Assembly (NCBI GenBank): GCA_039881145.1
Contig: JAYKKI010000063.1
Location: 11,792,501-11,856,500 of the forward strand
Origin: Druceiella hillmani
Taxonomy: Eukaryota > Arthropoda > Insecta > Lepidoptera > Hepialidae
Direction: 5' to 3'
DNA: 64,000 bases
The notes under the pieces: generated by a model
The model's database searches: none
What the model was told of the DNA's origin: nothing
The model's input: only the letters and a program-made list of their open reading frames with translations
Made by a program: the position numbers and the translations under genes
Part shown: one piece after another, positions 1 through 11,700 of the stretch
Layout: each line of letters starts with the position of its first letter
Numbering within the stretch: position 1 is the first letter of the stretch

Positions 1-306
1 TCTGGTGTAAGAAGAAAAGGAAAGTGCAATCGGTATACTTTATAACTGTCAAGCTAGAATTACTCTCAAGGGATCATCTTTATTATCATAGAGCAAAATG
101 ATTTTTTACACAGAAAGTTATATTCTAAGTAAAAGTTTTTTACATAATAGAAGCAGTAAAATTACTTTAGTCACCGAACGATGACGGAAAGCATCTCGTC
201 TTTGCCTCGCGTAATAAAATTATTGTGAATGATCTAAAGACAGGAAAATGTTATAAAGAAAAAACAATGTCTTTCACGTACAATTTTATTACAGCCCGTG
301 TCAGCC

Positions 307-352
307 AGCCTTGAAGAAAGTACATACGAAGGTATGTACTTTCTTCAAGGCT
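307..352. repeat. perfect 21-bp-stem hairpin
   Basis: Positions 307-327 and 332-352 are exact reverse complements separated by the 4-nt loop GAAG. The stem reads AGCCTTGAAGAAAGTACATA plus a final C. Pairing stops at 306/353. The stem is too short and the loop too tight for a normal insect pre-miRNA. A small foldback or a replication-slippage palindrome is more likely. Confidence 0.85.
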
Positions 353-1388
353 CATTATTTTTTCTTGCTTAAATATTCATGGCTGCGTCGCGGAACGAAT
401 CGGATACCTAATGAATCTTAAAATCTCTCCTGTTCCCGATTACCACCCAACCTTCGCCTACGAGAGGCATCTTTCTTACACTGTATTCAATTTATCTCAT
501 CTCGGTTGTTGAACAAGGGCATGCTGCATCAATTTAAACTACGCCGGCGTAACATTGTGATGCAAATTTGGCGTTGAAATGACATTCCCGCGTGGGTGTG
601 AGATAGGGTTACAATATGTTGATTTGGGAAATAGGATCTCGAGTTATTTATTTATAAATGACTTGCGATTACCTTTGACTTTGTTAAAATTTATATCAGG
701 TTTTCAGGTATATTCAAATGATTCAGACCTATGTGACCAGTTTCAATCTTCAAGTGTTTACATCGCATCAAATAGATAGCATGGTTCTCGTTTTATCGCG
801 TAAACATTTAACTAAGCAAGTTTGTCTAACTCTCATTGTTATCTGCGTAATCTGAGACGCATGTGAAGGGAAGCTGCGTGAAATATTTTTATGTCTACTA
901 GTCACGCGTAAATTTATTAATCCAATTTGTTTTTTTTTATTTCCAGTTAAACTTAAACGTTGTAACGACGGTCACACGTTGACAAAATGTCACGAATTTT
1001 ATTTTTTTTTATATTTAAATTAAGTAGTGACCGTAATCGTCATTTTCATGCAAATTGCTTAGCTCATAGCTAAAGTATTTTTTTTAACATTGTAACGAAA
1101 TTATTTGTACTAATTATAATAATTGATACGATGATGGGTCAAGAGGCGAAGTAAATATAATATAAATGTTTTAAAATATATTTACATTGTGAAAAATTAT
1201 TATTTCAAAATAATTTTAATAGGAATACTACATACTATTAAATATAAGCACCTAAATGTATACGAAATCCTTGGTGTGCAAGTTCTACTCATGCTTGAGG
1301 TCTTTTACATATTTCTACTTTTTGTTAATGCTCTTTAAATCTATTAAACATCTCGTGTTGCTGCTTTGTCCATTTTGATGGGAAAAAT

Positions 1389-1454
1389 GTGAGAACATGA
1401 AATAATACGAGTGAGGACATGAAATAATACGAGTGAGGACATGAAATAATACGA
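1389..1454. repeat. 22-bp tandem repeat, three copies
   Basis: The unit GTGAGGACATGAAATAATAC followed by GA occurs at 1389, 1411 and 1433. The first copy has one change (GAGAAC for GAGGAC). It is a short, recent tandem expansion with no evident function. Confidence 0.9.
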
Positions 1455-4400
1455 TAAAATATACGAAAATATATTATATTGTCCGTGATAAAAATGAAAT
1501 ATAATAAAAATATAAATATTACTCTCTCGTAAGCAGATGACGTATGTTCACCCCAACATCGTAGCGTAGTTGTGGCGCCATATGTAACTTGCCCACGTCT
1601 CCGTCCAACATAACGGGGGGTTTATTCACGTTTCGGTGGAGCTCCGAAAATCTACAATTTCGGATTTTGTATGCAATTTCTTTTCTGTCTTTTCCTTGTA
1701 ATGCGGAGTAACTGCAGATGTGGTTTTGGAACAATCTCGCTTGGAAAGTTTCAGGAAGAAATTTTCAAGCTGCATCATAATTTAGAGGTTTTTCCGGATT
1801 AGGGAGGATTTTTTGTGTAGCTTTTAAGCTTATAATGGAATTATTTCTTTATTTTTAAAATATTCTTTTAACTGCTAAATTAGGTATATTTTATTTTTAT
1901 TTGATTTTAAAAGGAAATAATGCTCAGTTTGTTCAAAATGTATTTTTGTTTATATTCATTGAAACATAAGTTTTTAACGTAATTATTCCGTTATAATCCA
2001 AAAGTAAAATTCCTTCAGTGTATTGCGTCATAAATTATGGAAATATTTTAAGAGATACACGAAACTGCACCGCATTGTTTATGTGATATAAGTCCATGGA
2101 AAAAAAATAGTAAATTGTAAAATCCGTCTTTGTAAAGTAGTCTTAAGTAAAATTTATATGATATCTTTCAAATTAAAATGCACGTGCTAATTTTCCTTCA
2201 TGACTTCAAAAGCGTGAAAAAAATATTATGTGACACTTTATACTCCTTTATTATCTCTTCACTTTGTCGCTTATCTAGTAATATTTTATCTCCTTTCATA
2301 CCAGTAAAACTATGGAAAAACCTGTTAAGGTAAATAATTAAGTACCTTAATTAATTTTTCTATTAGAAAGCCAAAAGCTACGAGGCTAAGTAGAACTATA
2401 TCTTTTATCTGAATTAATAAAAAAACGATATTTTTAATAAATTGTCAAGAGAGGTGAATCATTTTATATTTACAATTTAATTGTGAGCTTTTTAAAACTG
2501 TTGCTTTGACTAGCTTCAAACTACTGATAATAATTACAGCTAAACGAAAGAAAAAACCACTTAATCAGAAAGTTTCAGTTTCGAGTTTTCCTTTATTACC
2601 CACGTTTCTATTCTTAAGCAAACATTTAAGAATTCTTTTACGCCAGATGGATCAAACAATTGTATTAAGACAGATTATTCAGGCAACTGAATAAAGATAT
2701 TCAAATTTTCACAATGATATTGTTGTATTCAACGAACACGTAAAAACTTTAAGTATAAAGTTAATAAGGGAAATTATAACCACTGACCGTATTAATTTAT
2801 GGACTATTCTAAAAGCATGTATTCATATACGTCAATTCAAGAAAGGTAAGTAATTATTTTCAAACAAAATGTATATTTTCATAATTAATTATGGCTCTAA
2901 ATAGTATAACACAACAACTGAGTTAGAAAATAAAACAAAAACAGAAGACATTGATCTATTTATAACACTGACTGCTCGAAACCTTTTTGATAAAATAATT
3001 TATTTTTAAAAACTTATTCATCACAAAGTTTGGTGTCATGTTCAAAATGTAGAGCTCATATATTATTTTTCACATATGATATGACGTCAGCACTTTAGAA
3101 CAGATGTCAAATAAAAGCATTAAAACTATTTACAACGCAATTTATTTACAAAGAACAGAAAAACATAAGATCGGGTGATATTTTTAAATATGTCACTGAC
3201 AGAACGAATGATGCTTTCGGAAGGATAATTAAGTATAAAAGTGAATTAAAAGAAATGAGAAGAATTGTTCATAATAGTGTATTAGTCTTCAGAATATTGA
3301 AAGGAATCGAATATTGGATAAATCAAAACGCGAACTACATCCAATTGGCTATATTTATATTGATATCATTGTAAAATAAAAGGAGGATATTTGATGAGTT
3401 TACGAAATCTGAAGATGAATGAACGCCTAGTGAAAAATCTATCAAAACAACATCCGTCATATTAAATTTTTTTCGATGCAAATCATAGTAATCAAAGGCA
3501 AACTCGAATCAAAGTGAAAAGTGTATTGTTAAACATAAAAGAAGACAAGTAGGAAAAATAATTTATTTAGGACATGCATAGTTGGTGACATAAATAATAA
3601 CTTCTTAATTTTTTTAAGTAACTTCACAAAGTATTCTTCAAATAAAATTTATAATGTTTAAAGTTTGAACTGTCAAATAACGTAACTCTAGCAACGACAT
3701 CAATGTGACAGCTAGGTTTTAACTACACACTCGTGATTTCCATAAACTTTAAGTGATATTCAAGTGTATGGAAAAATCTCAGTTTTTTAGACACACTATT
3801 AGTCTGATATGTTAAATTACTATTCTAATATACAAATAGCTATTCTAAATTGCTATTCGTAACTGTTTTTTGTAATTTGTAATGCCAGAAAAAGATTGCA
3901 TCGATGTATTTACACAAAAAGCATAAAATTTATTCGGTTCGCATCTAATAAGTTTTTTCTCAGTTTCGAGTAGAACACACGTTTAAAATTTAAAGTTTCA
4001 TATCCTGAAGAAGGTCTGCTTTACCGAATTAAAAAAAAAACGCTTTGTATATCCTTCCTGTAAAGTATCGGATATTCTTTTCAATTTTGTCCAGTCTTGA
4101 AAATGAATGAAGAGTATAAGTACGTATCTAATTATGTACATTTAAAAAAGCACGCGGTTCTTGTTTATTTACTATAATTTTGCCCTGAAATATCTTCTTT
4201 CTTCCCATTTTCATGAACCTCTTCTGGGTGTAACTTTTCATATAGCATTTTCATTTTTTGATGAAAGTAAGTAAGTTTACTAAGATGGCTCAGTCTAACT
4301 ACTTTGAACGTATGTATGGAGAAAAAATTTCGAAAACTGTACATGTATAAAGAAGTAAGCAATAAAGGAAAACGTATAAAAAATTGAATTAAAATATTCA

Positions 4401-4489
4401 AAAGTAAGAACCCATTAAAGTAGAAAAAATAAAAGCTGTCAACCACTTAGAAAAATATGGTATTTTAAGCAAGGTAGAATATACTCCCT

Positions 4490-4600
4490 TTTCAGGATTC
4501 CGTACCTCAAAAGGAAAAAATAAAATCCATAAATAACTCACATATCCATCCATATGTCTATCTGTTAAAGTCACAAAAACCGTTTGAGGTTGAAAAATTT
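4490..4600. repeat. dispersed repeat fragment (TTCCGTACCTCAAAAGG family)
   Basis: The segment has the order TTCCGTACCTCAAAAGGAAA, then a run resembling AACTCACATATCCATCC, then a GTCTATCTGT stretch. The same order recurs near 7690-7870 and 41340-41420. Fragments with paired TTCCGTACCTC and CGGAACCC motifs followed by TCCGTCTGTC-like stretches are common dispersed repeats in insect genomes, as I recall. No coding capacity is visible. Family assignment is not possible here. Confidence 0.4.
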
Positions 4601-4904
4601 TAATTTAGCAGTTAATATACGTATTGACCCGTATAAACATATCTCAATATTTAACATTTAAAAAGATTTGCTTGAAAATGTTTAAAGAAGAAAACAAAGT
4701 ACACATTTTTTACTTCAACAGTATTGTGTGGTATCAAAAGAAAAGGTAATTTATAATAATTCTACTATAGTTATTTTATCACTTTATGAAAACAATGATA
4801 TACCATAATATTTACATGTGACCAAGGGACTGTGGGTTCTACTCGCACTTAGCATGTGTTATTTATTTAATTTAATCTATCATGTCCCTAATAAAATACC
4901 TAGC

Positions 4905-5260
4905 AAGTTATTATGTACGATCTATATAACAGTTTGTTTATGTACGATCTGTATAACCTATCAAGACCTGTTTTTTTATGTTTTCGATTTCTAGGAAATT
5001 TTTCTTTATTCCTTTTGTTTCATAAATTTTGTAGTAAAACATTTATTTTATATGCTCATGCTATAATTATTTTTATTCATCATACTATAATTCTTTTTAT
5101 CTATCATTATCCGGCTTAAGCTCCTCGTAACCAGATATACGATTATAGTATCATCATCCACAAACAAACCGCCTTAACGCTGTCTGATAGATAGAGCGGT
5201 ATCATGTTTAATATATGCATGGAATTATATGAAGGTATATTCAAATGTTAGGTAATTTCA
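4905..5260 (+). repeat. lambda block, possible retroelement 3' tail
   Basis: This sequence recurs, inverted, at 59810-60130, and its last part recurs at the window edge from 63965. Shared landmarks are ACGATCTGT, TATATGCTCATGCTATA, AAGCTCCTCGTAACC, CATCATCCACAAACAAACCG, a TAGAGCGGTATCA stretch and TTATATGAAGGTATATTC. In the right arm it directly follows the RNase H remnant of a non-LTR element. It may therefore be that element's 3' untranslated region, but linkage is the only evidence. A short ATGTACGATCT-type duplication lies at 4913-4950. Confidence 0.55.
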
Positions 5261-5756
5261 CTTAGAATTTGCTAACAGCATATCATGCTATGGAATAAAA
5301 TGGTATTGAATGATGAAAATGCTTAAATTGAAATATGCTGGTCTTATTCAGAGAATATTTCTAAAATTCATAGGATCAGTCTAACGAAAGTATTTATTAG
5401 TTGTTACAAACCCAGTAAAACGATAGAATAGTTATTCCAAACTTATTTCAAAAATTCAACGTAGCGACGTCGCATTTCATCGACAAACATAAAATATGAG
5501 GTTGTGTCTATGATTGTGAATACAAATTACATCTGTCACATCAGGTAGCTTCTTCAGAGCATAGTTAATATTTTTACTTTTCTTGTTTGTGTTCTCGTTG
5601 AATTTTTCTCTTTTTTCTAGTTGTGAAATAACATGAGATGCTGAAAAAAGAACATGAGATACTGATGAAAACGTCATTAGAATAGTATGAACAAATAGTA
5701 GTCAATTTAAAATTTTATAAAAATGTCATAATTCATCTCGAATTTTTTTAACACTA

Positions 5757-7302
5757 CAGTAGGTGGCCAAATTATTAGGGACAGTACTTAGATTTTATTA
5801 TTTTCTACTTTAGTTGAATTTTTCAAAGAAATCATTTGTTGTAAGTCTCATAGGTATTTTTGTAATTACAAGCACATGTTATGGAGATAAAAACAGCAAG
5901 TTTCATTTACACAACTTATACTTTTTTTAATAAGTAATATATAAGAAATAACAATTTATTAAAATAAGTACTTAATATTTAGTAATGCCACCCTTTGATA
6001 GAATTACATCTTCTACGCATCGGGGTAGGCTCTCTATGCGTGATTTGACGTTATGCTGGAGTTCAATGTTGCAATGCCATTCTTTAATGAGGGTTTTGGT
6101 CAACTGTCATTTGATGGTAATTACTTGTTTTGGTGATCGCTCTTTTCGTGAGCTCCCACGTATTCTCTATCAGGTTCATGTATGGTGAGTTCCTTGGCCA
6201 GGGTAAAAAGTACTGTTTTTTTCAGCCCGAAATGCAGTAATACTCCCGGCTTTATCGCAAGGTGCAATCGTGCATAAAAATGTATTCTTCTTAATTCTCA
6301 GGGAACCATTCTTGGAGTTAGGGCAGTAGCCGATTTTCTATCACACGCTATTGATCTTGTCTCGTGGTACCTTCTATGATGTGTAGGCACCCCATACCCT
6401 TCGCTGAGTTTATAGACCATACCATGATACTAACAGGGTATTTAACTCGCTCCACAAGGCAGTTTGGATGGAATTGCTCTTCAGGGCATCGTCGGTCGAA
6501 TGAATTGTTGTCGACCAAAATCTCAAACGTCGAGTCATATGATATCTGTAGAGAAAAACCTGTAAAGCATACCTGTAAAGTATTAAAAATGTCACAAAAA
6601 ATGTTCTTGACAAACAGCAATGTTTAAAACACTGTACTTACTCTATTTTAGTAATCAACAGTCTATGCCTATGATGTCTGGCCCATTTTAGTTGCTTCTT
6701 CCTCATAGCTTCGGTGAGATGTGGATTTTTAGTGTATATTTTCCCACGCGGGTTACTTTCAGGGGTTTATTTTGGTCGATTTTAATTTTTACTCAATTAA
6801 AAACTGACTTTGAAACACCTGCAATAGTTGCTACATCTCTCTGTAAATATGTGGAATGGAGCAATAATGTTTGAATTTCTCTATATTTTCTTGGAAATGT
6901 GTCTGAAGCTTTACCCATATTACAGAAAAAAAATAAGGTTATCACGTCATATTGAAAACAAAGGTGAAATCCACACATGAAACTGAGGAAATATAATAAA
7001 AAGAAAAATGTTACTTTTAGTTATGGGACGAAAAAAACTTGGGCAAATGATCACAAAGTATTTTAAACAATCTTTCTTCACAAGCAATTTTCAACAAACG
7101 TCAACCGTTTGAGAAGTAACCTCTCTTGCGTCAAAAATAGCGCCGATTTGCAGTGTTGTCACTAATAAACAACTAACATAATGATACCAATAATAGCAAA
7201 TAAAACAATTATATAACAATTAGTTTACTTGCTCACAAAATTATTTTAAATTAGAAATAACATAAATCTGAATATTATCCCTATTAATCTGGCCACTTAC
7301 TG
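5757..7302 (-). mobile_element. Tc1-like DNA transposon, degenerate, 1546 bp
   Basis: Terminal inverted repeats are visible. The first 30 bases from 5757 (beginning CAGTAGGTGGCCA) match the reverse complement of the last 30 bases ending at 7302 (beginning CAGTAAGTGGCCA) at 25 of 30 positions. Each end is flanked by TA (5755-5756 and 7303-7304), the usual Tc1/mariner target duplication. Inside, on the minus strand, is a broken transposase. The right arm of the inverted repeat has the empty site with a single TA at 63386-63387, inside AACAC-TA-AACGAGAAT when read on the minus strand. This confirms both borders exactly. Length and coding layout fit the Tc1 family. Confidence 0.95.
5972..6918 (-). 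pseudogene. Tc1-like transposase, inactivated
   Basis: Translation from 6918 begins MGKASDTFPRKY, followed by a helix-turn-helix region (ATIAGVSKS), as in Tc1 N-termini. Further down, in several frames, come a first-aspartate region (YDSTFEI), SAKGMGCLHIIEG, the second-aspartate motif EEYIFMHD and the third-acid motif WPRNSPYMNLIENTW. The C-terminus ends LSKGGITKY with a stop at 5972-5974. At least three in-frame stops (after RQDQ, after NRLLP and after FPEN) and several frameshifts break it, including one near 6085. Intact family members are about 340 residues, and this span allows about 315. All three acidic positions can still be seen, but no product could be made. Confidence 0.9.
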
Positions 7303-7689
7303 TAAATGAGAATACTACTTAAATTTTATTTAATTTGAAAACTGTCATTTAAAATATTGCTTTTGGTGCTGCTACACGCAATAAATTAAATAATACTTCT
7401 TAATTGTACGAAATGAATTATGTAAAGACGTTTTCTTTGAAATAATTATGAGCTCAATCGAATTGCAAAAACTGATGCGCTGTTATATGTACTGGCTGAC
7501 ATGTCAACTTTTTTAGGTTAAACCGTAGTTGAACTCAGATTGAGGTTGGAATATTGCTTGACAGACAAAGTTATGATGAACTTGTCGGATACTGAATTTT
7601 TTAGTAACGTTTTCATCTGTTCTCTATTTATGCAAAATATACCTCCCGTTTCTAATTTTTTTAGTAATCGTAATATTTGACTACCGTTT

Positions 7690-7870
7690 TCACGTTTCTT
7701 TCTTTATTTAGGCCTTGTTCATCAAAAAGGAAAAACGGAACCCACATAAGATAACTCACGTATAAAAATAGGAACCTGAAAAAAAATTTCAAACTCCATT
7801 TATAGTATGACGTATCGTTCAAAGTGGCTAGTAGTGACAGATGGACGGATAAACGTCGAGCTGATTCCAC
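7690..7870. repeat. dispersed repeat fragment with AAACGGAACCC motif
   Basis: It contains AAAAAGGAAAAACGGAACCC, then AACTCACGTATAAA, then GTGACAGATGGACGG, the same order as the fragments near 4490 and 41340. Its inverted partner in the right arm is 62830-63010. It was therefore present before the arms duplicated, unlike the neighbouring Tc1-like element. Confidence 0.5.
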
Positions 7871-8579
7871 AAGAGATTCGCTTTTCTATTATTGATACTG
7901 TCACACCTTTGACCTCAAAAGCATATCATATTAACATGACCACCCAGTCCGACTCCCAAAGTCTTGCCTGCGTATGAGAGATCTCTGTTCGCAGATGAAT
8001 CCGCACTTCCAATATTTAAAAAATGCTAAACACAAGCGCCGCAATGCCGATGTTTAGTATTCCAGTTCACATCCATCGTCGTCCAGTCCTAGTGCTAAAA
8101 TTTGGTTTAGTCAGTATAATCCAAGTGTAATGAGTTAATTTTTTTTTCATATTTAAATAAGCTTAATAAATTTTTTTAATTACATTAGGAAATTATTAAC
8201 AAATTGTAATTAATTAATAATCTTAACTCTTAAGTGTTATATTTTTAAGTAATACTCAATTATCGTTTTATAAATATGTAATATCGAAAATTTCTATTTC
8301 TTTCCTTTATACACGAAATAAACCAAAATTAAAAACAAAAACGAGTTATACTAATGTAAATAGTTCTCCAGTAGTAAACGCTTAAATCATCTAAAATAGA
8401 TGTTAGTTTTTGAATAGTTTTCCATACACTATAAAGAAACACTCTGGCAGAGAACCTATAATCATTTTGAAGGTAAAATGAGTAACTAGAACGTAATGTA
8501 CACAAAAAAATTTAAAAAAAAATAAATTATAAAGTTCAATCAACAACAACAAAACTTCTATTAATTTCCTAACAGGAAA

Positions 8580-8960
8580 CACTTAACTGCGGGAAATGAT
8601 AATTTCCAATAAACATTCTGCCTTCGACTGACTGTCAAACGTTCCAATCAATTTGCGAATATCGAAGGTAATTTAATTATTAAATTGGTATAAACCGATA
8701 TATTTCTAAGTTTTCATGTCAATTTAGGAAACAAGAATAAAATTTTGTCCCTGTATTTACAAAGAACTAGCCTAGGTCAGTCTTTAGTAACTCACTCAAA
8801 TTGAAATATCTCAAACCTTTACAATATGGTTCCGTGGCAATACCTACTCGGCTCCTAGCGTCAATTATGAATCGCAAAACTGACACTTGACGAAGTCACT
8901 TGCCGTTTGTCAAGGACCAACTCATTCCGCCACTTAAATTGTTTAAAGGAGACCAAGTTT
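8580..8960 (-). repeat. gamma block copy 1 (unit M1)
   Basis: Reverse-orientation copy of the most conserved block of the array, partner of 61785-62170. Shared landmarks include GCGATTCATAATT, the stretch around TTGAGATATTTCAATTTGAG, and CAGTCAGTCGAAGGTAGAAT read on the minus strand. The middle has lost the GAAATTCCCC segment seen in other copies. Confidence 0.85.
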
Positions 8961-9229
8961 CGAAGAGCATATTGTCATTTTGCTAATTGTGTCGAATGTC
9001 TGAATAGAGATTTTCATTGACCCAATTTCACACATAATAACATGTTGGTTTAAACTTTTCATTACTTGTTGGGAATTGAATTGTATCCGCAAGACTATGT
9101 ATTTCGATTAGAATCGTTTCAAGGGAGTTTTCAACGCTAATTTCCTCTTTCTACCATCGTAGCTCCAAAATTATTAAATTAGATAAACCGTAATGCTATG
9201 TGTGCGAATATATTCAATATTTAATTTAG

Positions 9230-9500
9230 TTAGGTATATTTTTGTCTCAAATGTCACACGTTTGGACGAAAGAACATACTTTGGTTCAATAATCGCTTTT
9301 CATACGGATATCAGCAAGTGGCCCTCAATTGTGCATCAATTAATTTATTAGTGAAATAGCTTTTGTTAGCTTTATTCCTCATCACTACCTCTTTTTTTAG
9401 AATTTATGGTTTTAGAAACACGATCCAGGGTTTAAGTGGCACGTAATTTCATCCAATTCTAAGTTAATTTATTCCTTTCCTTTCATTTTTTGGGTTTTTT
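9230..9500 (-). repeat. beta block copy (unit M1)
   Basis: Partner of 61240-61500. It carries the serine/histidine-codon-rich stretch around CATCACTACCTC that corresponds to the GAAGATGAGGAGCC region in P2. The frame is not maintained between copies, so this is conserved non-coding sequence. Confidence 0.7.
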
Positions 9501-10046
9501 GATGTTATTTTTAAAAAGTCCATGTTCATAAGCTTAAAAATTATATCTGTATAAATATTTTCCAAAACGCGAATATTGTCGAAAGTTCTTTCATAATTGT
9601 TGACTCTTCTTCGCTTATAAGGAACACCTTTTTCCAATATATTGCAAAAGTTTTTATTTATTCTACTTATTTGAAAATAATATTTATTTCTTTTTTTATC
9701 GCATGAGAATAATTATTTTTTTGAAATATTAATAAAATTTCTTAAACGTAATTTGTATAATCAATGTCATTTTAGGACTTGTCGTCCGTCAAATAGTCAC
9801 ATAATTTAATATTTGTTATTGCAACGAAATAGACAGAATACCATGAAAATAATATCGAAATAATCAGGCGGTGAAAAAAAAATTTCCCGATGCCAGGCTA
9901 ATATGAACATTCTGTGCGCACTTTCTGGTGTGTAGTGGGTTTCAAACCCTACCACATTAAAGTTAATATATAACGCTCTAGTCCGTAGTCATCCAGAGTA
10001 TGTTTTATTTCTCTTTGATCCTATTTCCAAATTTAGTGCCACTAAA

Positions 10047-10500
10047 TTGACTCGCATTCAGTTTCAAGCACTGAGGAGCATAGCGGGTAATAAAATAGTT
10101 GACGCTCAGTTCGCCGCCGTGAATCTCCTTGCCATAACTAATTTCTGGATGACAAAGATCATCGCAGATTACGGTTGTGGTATATTTTCAGATCCAATAT
10201 TTTATACCCACAAAACCTTGGTTCTCAAAATTTACTCGAAAGGAAACCTCTATGGTATCTCACATGCGTTTGGGTCATTGTTCTTTTCCTACCCATTCAG
10301 CTGGGCTGCGTGTTAGAGAATCTCCAATTTGCGACTGTGAGCTTGGAGAAGGCGAACTAAATCATCTCATTTTTGTATCTCCATTGTACAATAGATTTCT
10401 TGCGTTTATTTACAAATTATTAAAATATAAAATTAAATTGCCCATTAATACAAGATTACTTTTATCTATTGCCAACAAACCTCTCCTAGACGGTACATAA
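10047..10500 (+). pseudogene. non-LTR retrotransposon remnant, C-terminal part
   Basis: From 10047 the frame reads TRIQFQALRSIAG, typical of the segment just before the RNase H domain in I/Jockey-type elements. A second frame ending at 10498 reads PWFSKF, then SHMRLGHCSFPTH, then SPICDCELGEGELNHLIF. This is the cysteine/histidine-rich C-terminal module of such elements (the third cysteine appears replaced: FVSPLYN). The RNase H core is deleted between them. There is no complete open frame. The right-arm partner (60131-60771) keeps the opposite part. Confidence 0.85.
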
Positions 10501-10700
10501 GGAAGAACGACATCAAAATACAGAATTTTTCATGTTTATATTCTTGTTTATTTTTGTTTATATATTTGTATAAGCTTATTTTGTACTCTCCTATATATTA
10601 TAAACCCATTTATTTCATTTTCTTTAATTGTAGCCTACTTCTTAGTTAATTATTGTTTATTCTATTGTTTACTTCTTTGTTAACAAGCAACAGTGATGGA
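10500..10700 (+). repeat. 3' flank of the retroelement remnant, shared by both arms
   Basis: AT-rich sequence after the stop codon, beginning near GGAAGAACGACATCAAAATA. It is found inverted at 59600-59790 in the right arm, so it predates arm separation. No poly(A) tail is recognisable. Confidence 0.6.
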
Positions 10701-10817
10701 TATCTGAAATATAATTTAATCCGTGTTGCACAGCCTTTTTTCCACACTTGACATTGGCAAAAGTTTTCTGTGAAGAGATCGAACGCCATATAATCAAAGA
10801 TAAAATAAATATTTGTT

Positions 10818-11445
10818 ATTGTAACAGCCTATAGAGGGCGCTTATATGCTTTAATTTATGTTTTATTATGGCTTACAATGCTTTGTCAGTGCCATTATTG
10901 AACTGAATTTTAAATGTAAATATAAGATAATTTCCAAAGTATAGAACTTTCTGTAAGAATATATTTCGTTCCATTAATTTAGTTTGAAAATTGTAAAAAT
11001 TTCCTTTTGATGTTTGTATGTTTATTTATGCAGTCAAATTTTTCGTCAGTTTTTTTAAACCTTTGCAAGAGCACATCATATATGTTTTTACATCGTTTCT
11101 TTTACAAATATTACCTTTCACATAAAATAAAATTCAGTGATTAGTTTTGACTCATATTTTTTAATTTCTGGTCACCTCTGTTTAAATAATATTTTATAAA
11201 TATTTAAGGTCAGAATATGAAACATTTATTCTGACTTAAGCTCTTCGTGTTCCATCAAAAATGTTGAACAAGAGTTATAAATGATTCTGGAAGAATCTCT
11301 GATTCGTGTTATGAAGTTGCGAGGAATATTGCAACTTCGAGAATGTTCTATAACCCAGGTATTTAAGACAATAAATCTGTATAAATAACAAGAAGAAAAT
11401 AAAGAAGGATTACTGATCCTAATTGTTTATTTCGGAAATCACCAC
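10818..11445 (+). repeat. LTR-like block (possible solo LTR)
   Basis: It starts TGTTATTGTAACAGCC followed by TATAGAGGGCGC, and later contains GGTATTTAAGACAATAAAT and a second AATAAAG near 11400. It ends near AATCACCACA. A TG start, a CA end, a TATA-like box and an AATAAA signal are what an insect LTR would show, but I see no clear target duplication and no second LTR. The inverted partner is about 58425-59455, which carries an extra 375 bp. Confidence 0.4.
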
Positions 11446-11459
11446 AAAGAAGTTTTTAA

Positions 11460-11700
11460 TTTAAATAACTGAATGTGAATGATCCTGCGGACGTCGATCG
11501 ATCATCGTATCGTACCTGTTCTCGACGGTGTTAGCTACGAGTCAAGATTCTACATACTTAATTGCCCCTTCAGGTCATCAGCTGGTAGAGCCGCAGAGGA
11601 TAAGAGATTCGCTTTCTGTATCATCAAGATCAATAAATGTAATTGTTCACACAGATGGCGAATTTTCGTTAGCCGCCAGAAATGGTAAAATGTAGATATT
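11460..11700. repeat. conserved, less AT-rich block (mu)
   Basis: This stretch has a clearly higher GC content than its surroundings (for example GACGTCGATCGATCATCG and CAGCTGGTAGAGCCGCAGAG). It is well matched, inverted, by 58180-58400. An open frame of 69 codons exists only in this arm and is disrupted in the other, so coding is not supported. It sits directly after the LTR-like block and could be the 5' leader of that element. Confidence 0.6.

Larger units (their letters stand above)
1..4900. other. AT-rich sequence outside the visible array, no gene found
   Basis: No open frame here looks like a protein. The longest (up to 93 codons) are AT-rich, have no recognisable motif and no partner elsewhere in the window. 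Contents I can support are a short hairpin near 307, a three-copy 22-bp tandem near 1389 and a dispersed-repeat fragment near 4490. If the inverted repeat that begins near 4.9 kb continues leftward, its partner would lie beyond the right edge of the window, so this stretch could still be arm sequence. That cannot be tested here. Confidence 0.6.

Noticed and set aside
10047..10500. Intact reverse transcriptase gene
   Set aside because: Only fragments before and after RNase H are present, in different frames. No reverse-transcriptase core motifs were found in either arm.
11575..11650. tRNA or tRNA-derived SINE (GCTGGTAGAGCC resembles an A box)
   Set aside because: I could not place a B box at the right distance or a cloverleaf.
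11479..11688. 69-codon frame as a conserved gene
   Set aside because: The right-arm partner (58180-58400) has frame-breaking changes, so the frame is not maintained.
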